Shown here: in pieces, positions 11,760 through 20,109 of the stretch
How the letters are laid out: every line of letters starts with the position of its first letter
Numbering within the stretch: the first letter of the stretch is position 1
Assembly (NCBI GenBank): GCA_028455995.1
Contig: JABELC010000014.1
Location: 496,001 to 560,000 of the forward strand
DNA from: Scleromitrula shiraiana
Taxonomy: Eukaryota; Ascomycota; Leotiomycetes; Helotiales; Sclerotiniaceae
DNA: 64,000 nucleotides
Direction of reading: 5' to 3'
Notes under the pieces: generated by a model
Told to the model about the DNA's origin: nothing
Seen by the model: the letters and a program-made list of their open reading frames with translations, nothing else
Databases searched by the model: none
Translations under genes and position numbers: made by a program

Positions 11760-12608
11760 TTACGTGAGATTTCTCTTCTCAAGTCTTCCTGCGCTCATCA
11801 TCTTCTCAAAAACGAAAGATGGTATAGCAACCCCAAAAAACACAATTCCCGAAACGATGATGAAATTCGCCAATGTACTCTTCGATTCATCAATCGGTAT
11901 AAAATGCTTGCTCATACGCCTCTGCCTCCTTCTATCCTGATTTTCGTGTGTCTTCGAATGCCCCTCTCTATCAAAATGCGGTATATCCTCCGGAGCACCC
12001 CATGCATACTGACCCGTTCCCATTCCCCCTCCCATATCCGTATTCGGCGGTGCCTCTTGCCCTGGTGCCCCATTTTCCTGCGCAGCCCTCCTCTTCGCGC
12101 TATGCTGACCCCATCCTCCACTCCTGTAAAAACTAGGCGGTGGACCATGAAATTGAGTTCGTCGTCGACTCAAACCACTAGCTGGTCGTCCCCCAGCCGG
12201 TCCACTAGAAGAATAGGATCCTCGTGGATGGTGGTGAGTGGCGCCGTAGCCGTGCTCGCGATCGTAAGCTTGTCGCTTGGCTGGGGTCCCGAGAATGGTG
12301 TATGCTTCGGATATTTTCACGAAGCGTTCGGAGGCGGAGGGGTCGTCGGGGTTGCGATCCGGATGGTGGGTTTTGCTGAGGGTGTAGAATGATCTGTTAT
12401 ATATTGATTTAGCTTTGGAACTTATGTGGGTGAATTGGATAAGTATTGGAGAGTCATACTTCTTTATATCAGCGGGGGTGGCAGTTGGATCGACTTGTAA
12501 GATTTCATAATGAGTCTGAGCTGCATTTCGGAGGCGAATGCTGCTGTGGAAAAAGAGTCGTTGAATGCGTGGGATGACGACAGGGGATGGGATGGAATGG
12601 AATGGCAT
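11760..12608 (-). CDS. Mitochondrial J-domain (DnaJ) protein with a C-terminal membrane segment
   Basis: Exons 12608-12460 and 12393-11760 (66-bp intron) give 260 residues. The N-terminus is basic and hydrophobic without acids (VVIPRIQRLFFHSSIRLRN), fitting a mitochondrial presequence. The J domain starts at THYEILQVDPTATPADIKK and contains the essential HPD tripeptide in KTHHPDRNPDD. A Gly/Ser/Arg-rich linker follows. Residues ~232-250 (FIIVSGIVFFGVAIPSFVF) form one hydrophobic helix near the end, so this is probably a membrane-anchored J protein that recruits mitochondrial Hsp70. No zinc-finger or substrate-binding domain is present (type III J protein). The specific orthologue is not assigned. 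Confidence 0.88.
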   Translation of the reverse strand: MPFHSIPSPVVIPRIQRLFFHSSIRLRNAAQTHYEILQVDPTATPADIKKYDSPILIQFTHISSKAKSIYNRSFYTLSKTHHPDRNPDDPSASERFVKISEAYTILGTPAKRQAYDREHGYGATHHHPRGSYSSSGPAGGRPASGLSRRRTQFHGPPPSFYRSGGWGQHSAKRRAAQENGAPGQEAPPNTDMGGGMGTGQYAWGAPEDIPHFDREGHSKTHENQDRRRQRRMSKHFIPIDESKSTLANFIIVSGIVFFGVAIPSFVFEKMMSAGRLEKRNLT

Positions 12609-12957
12609 CCCTCATCCTTAGATTCAAAAATTTGAGCAGTGGGAGATTATTCTCAAAAATAAAAGGTCGTTGTAATTGTGTTTCTGAGCTTCCACAATTA
12701 AAGATTAGTGACGGCATAGATCCGACCAAAGCATGGATGGATTCGAAGATTGACCAGGGTTTCGAAAAATAATGCGCCACAAGATTACTTAATCATGTTG
12801 CACCACAAATACGCCCTTTTACCCCGGTTTCTTTTACAACATTGAAGAGCAAACATTTATTTCTTGCAACCTATAGGTTTGTAGATAAACCTCAATTGAA
12901 CATATATTGGTATTGTCGACAAGAAACTACAAGTTTCTTGCTATCTGGTGATACAAA
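12609..12957. promoter_or_regulatory. Shared upstream region of the divergent J-protein and MetAP2 genes
   Basis: About 350 bp between two divergent start codons. No gene or clear operator is visible. Confidence 0.4.
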
Positions 12958-14561
12958 ATGGCGGCTCAAATTTCAGATACGTTGAAGAATCTGAAATGTA
13001 AGTAAATATTTACCCCTCTAGTGGGGTGTAAAAACAGCTTTAGAAGCCAGACTAATTGAAACATTTAGTGAAGGATCCCAATGCTGTGATAGAATCCGCA
13101 GCTGCGGCTAAATCCAACGAGAATGAACAAGCAGAGGCCGAAGATTCCGGTGACGAGGAGGAGGAAAAGGGAGCACCAGGTGAAGGTGGAGGGGAAGGTG
13201 GAGCAAAAAAGAAGAGGAAGCGCAAGAAGAAGCCTAAGAAGGCTGGAGGTGCTACACCAAAAGTCCAATCATCGCCACCTCGAGTCTTACTTTCGAATCT
13301 GTTCCCGAGCGGGGAATATCCTGTTGGTGAGGAAGTCGAGTATAGGGACGAAAATAACTATCGAACGACCAACGAGGAGAAACGAGCTATGGATCGGGCG
13401 AACAATGATTTCTTGCAGGAGTATCGACAGGGAGCTGAGATCCACAGACAAGTGAGACAGTATGCCAAGGCCAATATCAAGCCCGGTCAAAGCTTGACGG
13501 AAATCGCGGAGATGATCGAGGATAGTGTGAGAGCTTTGACTGGTCATCCGGGATTGGAAGAGGGTGATAATATCAAGGGTGGAGTAGCATTTCCAACCGG
13601 TGTCAACCTCGATCATATTGCCGCTCATTACAGTCCGAATGCTGGAAACAAGACTGTTCTCGCTTATGAGAATGTCATGAAGGTGGATTTTGGAGTCCAC
13701 GTTAATGGTAGAATTGTGGATAGTGCGTTCACTATTGCCTTTGATCCTACATATGACAACCTTCTAGAGGCGGTTAGAGAGGCTACCAATACCGGAATTA
13801 AGGAAGCTGGTATTGATGCGAGAATGGGCGAAATTGGTGCATGCATCCAGGAGACTATGGAAAGTTACGAAGTTGAGATCAAGGGACAAACATACCCAGT
13901 TAAGGCTATTCGCAACTTGAATGGACACGATATCTTACAATGGAAGATTCACGGTGGAAAGAGCGTACCGATCGTTAAGAGCAACGATCAAACCAAGATG
14001 GAGGAGGGTGAGGTATTTGCTATTGAGACTTTCGGAAGTACCGGAAATGGATATGTTCGCGATGATGTGAGTTTTGATTTTCCATGCCTTTTGATTTTGA
14101 TACTATGATACTAATAACCTCTAGTATGAATGCTCTCATTACGCCAAGCGTGATGATGCCCCCAACGTACCATTACGCATTGCATCAGCAAACAAACTTC
14201 TCAATGTCATCAACAAAAATTTCGGCACATTACCTTTCTGCAGAAGATACTTGGACCGTTTGGGCCAAGAGAAATACTTGTTAGGAGTAAGTCTATCACA
14301 ATCTGATTTATTGATTAAAAAATGCTAATTTGGATTAGTTAAACGCATTGGTATCCAACGGCATCGTAGAATCATACCCCCCTCTTGTCGATAAAAAGGG
14401 CTCATACACTGCACAATTTGAACATGTAAGTTCCCTCTCTACCTCATCTATCCATCCATCCATCTATCTGTTACTCAAAAGTGTTCCACTAACGCACGAA
14501 ATAGACAATCCTCCTCCGACCAAATTGTAAAGAGGTCATTAGTCGTGGTGATGACTATTAG
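12958..14561 (+). CDS. MAP2: Methionine aminopeptidase 2
   Basis: Five exons (12958-12997, 13069-14066, 14125-14286, 14339-14425, 14505-14561) give 447 residues. The N-terminal ~90 residues are an acidic stretch followed by a poly-Lys/Arg block, the ribosome-associating extension of type 2 enzymes. The peptidase domain has the metal ligands expected of the family: Asp in VDFGVHVNGRIVDS (two), His in NGHDILQWKIHGG, Glu in FAIETFGSTG and Glu in QFEHTILLRP. The substrate-binding His lies in NLDHIAAHYSPN. It removes the initiator methionine from nascent chains and is the known fumagillin target class. The last two ligand-bearing segments are only recovered after splicing. Confidence 0.96.
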
Positions 14562-15466
14562 ATATTGCATATATAGCAGGATTTTATGTTGATGGTGATA
14601 GTGATAGTGGTGGGGACCTCAAAAATGTGCATAGAATTCATGGCGTTGGGATTGGTTGTTATTCTCTCGTTCTCTCTTTCTCTCTATGATTTGATGTGAT
14701 ATTAGTGGTATGTAATACTACTTGAATGGATCATGCATCTTGAATGTCGTTTGAGTTCTGTTTGTGAGTGAATATTTTTTGTATTGTGAGGTTGTGAGGG
14801 CGAATCGAGTTAATGTTTCCTTTCTTTTGTGATTCCTCTTGTTTCATATCTATTGATCAAAAAGTGCCAGTGTACTGGAGCTATATTCCTATAGTAGATA
14901 TTAGATCTTTTCACTCCTTCCTCGAACTCAAATTAACCGAGTGAATAGAGGAAATGGAATATAGGGGTGTATCAAGATTCTAATTTGCATCGCCTATACA
15001 CACTATCTAGTCATGCTAATGAGGAAATTCCCGCCTCTCAAAATGTGCTACGGTCGTGTAGATCTAGCTTGCATTAAATCTTGATATAGTTTGCAGGTGA
15101 GCGCTCTGCTATTAGCTGAATTAGATGATCCGTTTGCGCTTATGTGCTTCGGATTTTCGAACTTCAAAGTTTCGACAAGGTCTCTCTATCTAAGCATCAT
15201 AGATGATGGCGTAAATGATTAGCACTGCCTTGAATGATCTCTGATGGCTCTAAATATTACAGGTTAGGCTAGTGCTGGCTTCTTGCACTGTGGGCTGCGA
15301 CAAAGCAATAATTTGGTGCTAGGACGGATACTTGCATATCTATCTATCTAGCTAGCTAGCGGTCTAATGGTAGGGAACACAAACGAGAAGTCACCCCATC
15401 ATCTCGTTTCTTGAATTGAGCACGAAAGAAACGTCTAAAAATGATGCAACAACATATAATTATGCG
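14562..15466. other. Intergenic; possible very degenerate tRNA-like remnant
   Basis: No protein gene is seen. Around 15373-15427 there is a weak match to the array units further right (GGGAACA, then TTGAATTGAGC), too decayed and too short to call as a gene. Confidence 0.4.
15437..15441 (-). terminator. Candidate Pol III terminator of tRNA-like unit A
   Basis: Five T residues on the minus strand, 25 nt beyond the 3' end of the unit. Confidence 0.45.
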
Positions 15467-15616
15467 TAGGAACAGTGAGGATCGAAGTCACATTTCACAC
15501 AGTACTCCGATGCAGTGTGACTCAAGGATACCTGAGAAAGACTACACCGGCCTCGTTAATTAGGTGGCGCTAAGAAACTAGAGAGTATGCGTTCTAGCCA
15601 GTTGAGCTATGTTCCC
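15467..15616 (-). tRNA. tRNA-like unit A (150 bp, long intron-like insert)
   Basis: On the minus strand the unit starts GGGAACATAGCTCAACTGG (acceptor strand plus A-box) and ends TGTTCCT-A. Acceptor strands GGGAACA and TGTTCCT pair, with a G-T at the first pair. The D stem GCTC/GAAC has one mismatch. The anticodon stem CATAC pairs with GTGTG. The T arm GTGAC-TTCGATC-CTCAC has one mismatch and carries a B-box-like core. About 77 nt more than a normal tRNA lie at the anticodon loop, where nuclear tRNA introns sit. A TATATA lies about 55 bp upstream. The anticodon cannot be set safely: position 33 is not U in the plain alignment. It may be a functional intron-bearing tRNA, a pseudogene or a tRNA-derived repeat. 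Confidence 0.5.
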
Positions 15617-15782
15617 TTTACTTGCTCACTTAAGTTTGCTTGATGTGAAGGAAGAATGCTGTATCGAAACATATATAGCCTAGTTTCCAATCCATCCAAT
15701 GGGGTTGAAAAAGCAAACAAACTCATCCGTCACCATGCATTAGTATTTTCTCACAGCATATGACTCCCGGTTCTTCAAGAAT

Positions 15783-15788
15783 AAAAAA
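15783..15788 (-). terminator. Candidate Pol III terminator of tRNA-like unit B
   Basis: Six T residues on the minus strand, 7 nt beyond the 3' end of unit B. Confidence 0.55.
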
Positions 15789-15794
15789 GAATAT

Positions 15795-16010
15795 TGGGAA
15801 CAGCGAGCTTCGAACTCGCATCTCATATAATACTCCGATGCATTATCACCTAAGAAACCTTGAGAAGGCCCTGGGCAATAATACCGCGGCTTCATTTCCT
15901 GACGCTCACCTGCAAGCTGCCAATCACATTTATGATTCAGCAGCTAGCAACTTATAGGTGAATTTGATGGCTTGGAGAGTATGCGTTCTAGCCAATTGAA
16001 CTATGTTCCC
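15795..16010 (-). tRNA. tRNA-like unit B (216 bp, best-formed arms)
   Basis: This unit has perfect acceptor pairing (GGGAACA with TGTTCCC, discriminator A), a perfect D stem (GTTC/GAAC around AATTGGCTA) and a perfect T stem (GCGAG/CTCGC) with loop TTCGAAG. The anticodon stem CATAC pairs less well with ATATG. The insert at the anticodon loop is about 143 nt, long for a nuclear tRNA intron. The loop begins TCTCCAA; if the stem is extended by one base the anticodon would read CCA (Trp), but this is uncertain. A TATATA lies about 60 bp upstream and T6 is 7 nt downstream. Compared with the other units, the T stem carries a compensated pair change (T-A to C-G). Confidence 0.55.
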
Positions 16011-16209
16011 CTTACATTTCTTTCCACTTAAGTTTTGCTTGATTTGAATGAAGAATGGAGTTTTGGGATATATATAGCTTGGTGATCAACAGATCAATGT
16101 AAGTATCTAGTTAGGTAAAAAAACAAAAAAGCACACAAACTCATTCACTGTCATTGCATGATCGGCTCACGGTAAAATAAAAGCTAACTCCCGGTTCTTC
16201 AAGGAATAG

Positions 16210-16214
16210 AAAAA
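16210..16214 (-). terminator. Candidate Pol III terminator of tRNA-like unit C
   Basis: Five T residues on the minus strand, 5 nt beyond the 3' end of unit C. Confidence 0.5.
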
Positions 16215-16218
16215 GATT

Positions 16219-16378
16219 TGGGAACAGTGAGCTTCGAATTCACATCTCATACAGTGTAAGTCTAGATCTATGTATATCTCTAATTGTTATCTGTGGCAGC
16301 TAGCGGCCTATCATGTGTAATGAGCCCCGGGGGAGTCTATTTGAATGTATGTGTTCTTGTCAGTTGAACTATGTGCCC
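16219..16378 (-). tRNA. tRNA-like unit C (160 bp)
   Basis: Minus-strand unit starting GGGCACATAGTTCAACTG and ending TGTTCCC-A. The acceptor has one mismatch at the fourth pair. The D stem GTTC/GAAC is perfect and the anticodon stem CATAC pairs perfectly with GTATG. The T arm is GTGAA-TTCGAAG-CTCAC with one mismatch. The insert is about 87 nt. The anticodon loop begins ATTCAAA, which with U33 would give anticodon TCA (reads UGA), but a decayed copy is as likely. A TATA-like sequence lies about 52 bp upstream. Confidence 0.45.
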
Positions 16379-16629
16379 ATTTTCTGAATATGCATTTGTT
16401 TGATTTGGGAGGCAAGAATTATCATGGTATATGTATAGCTAGAGGTGGATATATGTGCAGCAAAAGAGGGGTGTTGGCCTAGGTTTTGCCAAAGAACAAA
16501 AGGATCCTGATGAATCTCTAAATATATGCATATTAATTGGGGCATCTATACCGAATCATAGTCACAAAAATGAGCTTTTGGTTAACCTCATAAAACCCAT
16601 AGAAATAATGAACAAATCTTACAAACATA

Positions 16630-16635
16630 AAAAAT
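16630..16635 (-). terminator. Candidate Pol III terminator of tRNA-like unit D
   Basis: Six T residues on the minus strand, 5 nt beyond the 3' end of unit D. Confidence 0.5.
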
Positions 16636-16639
16636 AGAT

Positions 16640-16827
16640 AGGAATAGTGAGCTTCGAACTCACATCTCACATCAAGGGGTCCTAGTAATTCACAACAGGA
16701 TAATGAGGCAGGTTCTAATTCGATAAAGAACGAAGTAGAACGAGTTTCGACACTTTCTCCATTCGCTGTGATGAATTACTACTTGCATTTCTTTTATATG
16801 TGTTCTTGCCAATTGAACTATATTCCC
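16640..16827 (-). tRNA. tRNA-like unit D (188 bp)
   Basis: Acceptor strands GGGAATA and TATTCCT pair. Relative to the other units, position 6 changed C to T and its partner G to A, so pairing is kept. The D stem GTTC/GAAC and T stem GTGAG/CTCAC (loop TTCGAAG) are perfect. The anticodon stem CATAT pairs with ATGTG, again with matched changes. The insert is about 115 nt. The loop sequence (AAAAGAA) gives no convincing anticodon, so translation function is doubtful while the fold is kept. Confidence 0.45.
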
Positions 16828-17113
16828 AATTTGCTTGGTTTGGTGGTACTTATTGGCATAGATAACTATCGTATGGAAAAAGGGCTACCAATTAGACAGG
16901 GGGAAATTTGAATCATGCTGCACACATGTGTTTGTTTGCCCTGTATGCTGCATATGTGTTGCCCAGTCAGAATCTCGAAGTAGTGAAGGGGTTGAGGGAC
17001 TTTCTCATGCAATCAATGCATGCAAGTTTTCTTAAGCGCTTGTATCAAGAAAAAAGAGGGCTTATATTTTACCGGATAAAGATTCAAAAGCATTCAACAA
17101 AAAAGAGAAGAAC

Positions 17114-17118
17114 AAAAA
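17114..17118 (-). terminator. Candidate Pol III terminator of tRNA-like unit E
   Basis: Five T residues on the minus strand, 4 nt beyond the 3' end of unit E. Confidence 0.5.
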
Positions 17119-17121
17119 GGA

Positions 17122-17297
17122 TAGGAACAGTGAGTTTCGAGCTTACATCTCACATTTGGGGGTCCCTTTAACCCAGACTAGGATGATTATATGAACAGGA
17201 AATCTACCTCAGCTGGTGGATCGAAGTAGACTGAGTCACCATGTATACAGAGTTATCTATGTTTTATGTGTATTCTTACTAGTTGAACTATGTTCCT
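17122..17297 (-). tRNA. tRNA-like unit E (176 bp)
   Basis: Acceptor strands AGGAACA and TGTTCCT pair fully, with the first pair changed from G-C to A-T on both sides. The D stem is GTTC/GAAT (one G-T). The T arm GTAAG-CTCGAAA-CTCAC has one mismatch and a changed first loop base. The insert is about 103 nt and the loop has no clear anticodon. It is the left-most transcribed of the five recognisable complete units. A sixth 5' half without a partner lies at 17749-17776. Confidence 0.4.
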
Positions 17298-18335
17298 AGT
17301 TTGCTTGATTTCATGGAGTTCAAGCACTCTTTGGAATAGATACAGCAGAAACATTTTAGGGGGAAAACTATGCCATTGAATCCATTTCGAGTCTTAAGTG
17401 TGGTGAATCTGACGAGAGACTCTTAATTGACTAATAGTTCAGCTTTTGCAGTACACCTTGTATCCAGCAGTAGGCGCCCTTTAAAATTCTTAAATCCTCT
17501 TCCTTTTTTGAATGCAACCCTTCGCAAAGCTTCTACAAGAATCGTAATTCCGACAAAATGGAATGACTTCCCAGTGGATGACAGCTGCATACATGATATA
17601 CTAACGAGACGAATGAGTAGCTGCATGAGATTGCCATCAAGTGTCATTTTGGGCAAACTTCACCAAGAAATAAAAATTCAAAAAGTTATATCCAACATAT
17701 TGACGATAGAACGAGACCATGGAGTACGAAATCTGTTCACGCTGAAAATTGGGTATTATCCAATTGAACTATGTTCATGTAGATGCTTGGTACAATGTAT
17801 GCTTTGTTAAGGAAGATATGATGATTTGTCTGGGGAACGGCGATGATGATGGATGTAGGAGGTGCGAGTGACTGAGTGGGGGTTCCTTCATTCCTTCCTT
17901 CTTTTCTCATGCTCGCACGCAAATCCGTCAAACATAAGAGAAAGAGCGCGAGCTTCCTTAAAAAATGAAGTTGAAAGATGCAGAAGTGTGTGCAATATGA
18001 AGTGTTGTGATTTAAATTTGATGACGGAATAATTGGATGTAAAGCCACCTTCTAAATGCTTCTTTTCCACTACAACTCCCAAATCTATCTGAAGGTTGAA
18101 AACTCATTTTTAGCATTACTACACCCGAAACGGTGCGGTGTACGTCTCTCCACCTTCTTGTAAACCATCAATATGAAACTCTCAGATAGTGAGAATGATC
18201 ATAAGCATGTTCAGAGGGTACATAGTCTCATATGCGCCTTCTTTCAATGTGGTTTATCCAACTGCGTAGGGTGATCCATTTCGATGGTTTGGAGGCTATA
18301 TGCAAGAGTGATCTCGGGATTGTTCACAATACCAT
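17298..18335. other. Intergenic with an orphan tRNA-like 5' half
   Basis: No protein gene is seen. On the minus strand at 17749-17776 is GAACATAGTTCAATTGG, the acceptor and A-box half of the array unit. I could not find a matching T-arm half. Confidence 0.45.
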
Positions 18336-19715
18336 TCATGACTCTTTTCGTAATGCCCAAAGGATGAACCGAGATTGTCCGTCAACATGTCCAATACTAG
18401 ACATAACTTTGCTAGCAGCTTTCTTTGGCTGTCCATCGACTGTAATCTCCCTAACTCGAAGTCCCAACCCTTCTTTCGTCGGGATGATAATATCTCCCTC
18501 TTCGCCATCTTTATAAGAAGTGGATCCCAATTTTACATCACTTGATCCATATGCTGGAATACAATTTGCCCACGTAGTGTCCACATAATGAGAGCCAGTA
18601 TTCGCATCCGGTAACCGAACAATTTCTAATTGCTCAAATACAACTCTTTTTACAGCACTGCCTGTCCATACATTACCCCATAGCCGCCCAAGTGCTCGAT
18701 ACTGTCGTTCGATATTGATAGAAATCCCCTTTTCAGGATTGATATATCTATCCTCGGGTGTGATTTTTGAAGCATGTTGGAGTGGCTGAATCCCATGACC
18801 AGCTGTGCATGTTTCAGGAGGGTTCAAAAAAAGCCGATCTCGGATACCTTCACTAAGTATAGTGGCTGCCTTTGGGGTGATGAAATCAAGAAGCTTCTTG
18901 TATGTTATTGAATCTGGCTGTTCAATGCGGTATCCTGGATGCGGTGTTTGACTAATGATGCTCCCATTATCAAAACTATGGGGATCTAAAGTTTGAAGTG
19001 TAACCCCGGTATACTCATCTCCTTGAAGGATAGTATGTTGTAAGGGGGCAGGCCCTCGATACCTATATTTGTGGTTAGTTTACAGCTCTATTCCAAAACC
19101 GCAAGTCAACATACTGTGGCAAAAGTGAAGGATGAACATTCAGTCCACCATATTCAGCACTGTTGAGAATACGTGGTGGTACGAACAGACCGAATGAGAC
19201 GGCAATAATGAGGTTAATTGGATTTTCACGTGGTTTTGGTAGCTAAAATGCTGACAGTTAGACGATTGGATTCATCTTCAAGATATTATTTTTGATATAC
19301 TAACATTCCACCCTGTGAATGTATCTCTTTCGTGTACACGTAGTCCCAATTCCTGGGCGACAGCTTTTATTGGGGCTGATGATAGTTAGCATTAGAAAAA
19401 ATCTATACGCGGGAACGAGGTATTACCTTCACGAATAGTTTTCAACGATCTTCCGGTTCTTTTTCCGGGTCGACAGAGAACGTCAATTGATTCTATTGAT
19501 CGTGGATCTCGAATCTGTTCATCATTTAAAGCACGAAGGGATGCACAACTAAATTCATCTGATCCACAAAAAAGAATTCTCAAAGGATTCGAGGATCTTT
19601 TGGTGCTGTAGAAACGAGGTACAACTAATGCTGGAGCTCTCGAGATTAACGAGGCATTGCGGAGGATAGTTACAGATGCTCTAATAGTGTACATTGTAAT
19701 CTTTATCGTTGACAT
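18336..19715 (-). CDS. FMT1: Mitochondrial methionyl-tRNA formyltransferase
   Basis: Exons 19715-19427, 19375-19305, 19242-19115 and 19062-18336 join to 404 residues. The N-terminus is basic and hydrophobic (a likely mitochondrial presequence), then PLRILFCGSDEFS opens the Rossmann-like formyltransferase domain. Family hallmarks are NVHPSLLPQYRGPAPLQH, containing the catalytic His region, and TGVTLQTLD, the Asp region. The C-terminal domain is the OB-like tRNA-binding part. It formylates Met-tRNA for mitochondrial translation initiation. The intron before YRGPAP splits a conserved motif, which confirms that join. An in-frame second Met at residue 8 is an alternative start. The gene is divergent from CCZ1. 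Confidence 0.92.
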
Positions 19716-20109
19716 CCCTTCAATAGAAGGTAAACAGCTATTTCTATTAGTAGTTGCATTGGATTAGACCTCGAAGATATACATCTGGGTGGATATCTTC
19801 TCACCTCATAACATATTTTTTGTGCGCCACATTATCAGCCACTGCTTTATTATGCATGGTTTACACAATTTATGCAAAATATCCCAAATTACATCATGAG
19901 GAACATTTTTGGTATTTCGATATTTCAACGACATGACCACCAGTTCTACAACGACCCGTTATATTTATCTTCATGACTCGCCAGTTGCAACAAATGAATC
20001 TAACCGCAAAATGATAAATAATAAATGTACAGATTCAGATAATACTTCACTCATTATTCCCATCGCCCATCCTTCGTCTTGAGGAACCTTCAATTTCCTA
20101 GAAAATGCA
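19716..20109. promoter_or_regulatory. Shared upstream region of divergent FMT1 and CCZ1
   Basis: 394 bp between divergent starts. A 60-codon frame inside it looks accidental. No clear operator is visible. Confidence 0.4.

Noticed and set aside
15350..15430. Plus-strand GGTCTAATGGTAGGG resembling a tRNA A-box
   Set aside because: No B-box or closing acceptor strand follows on the plus strand. Better explained as decayed minus-strand array DNA.
16908..17171. 87-codon ORF on the plus strand
   Set aside because: It overlaps tRNA-like unit E and its flank, and its composition follows the repeat unit, not a protein.
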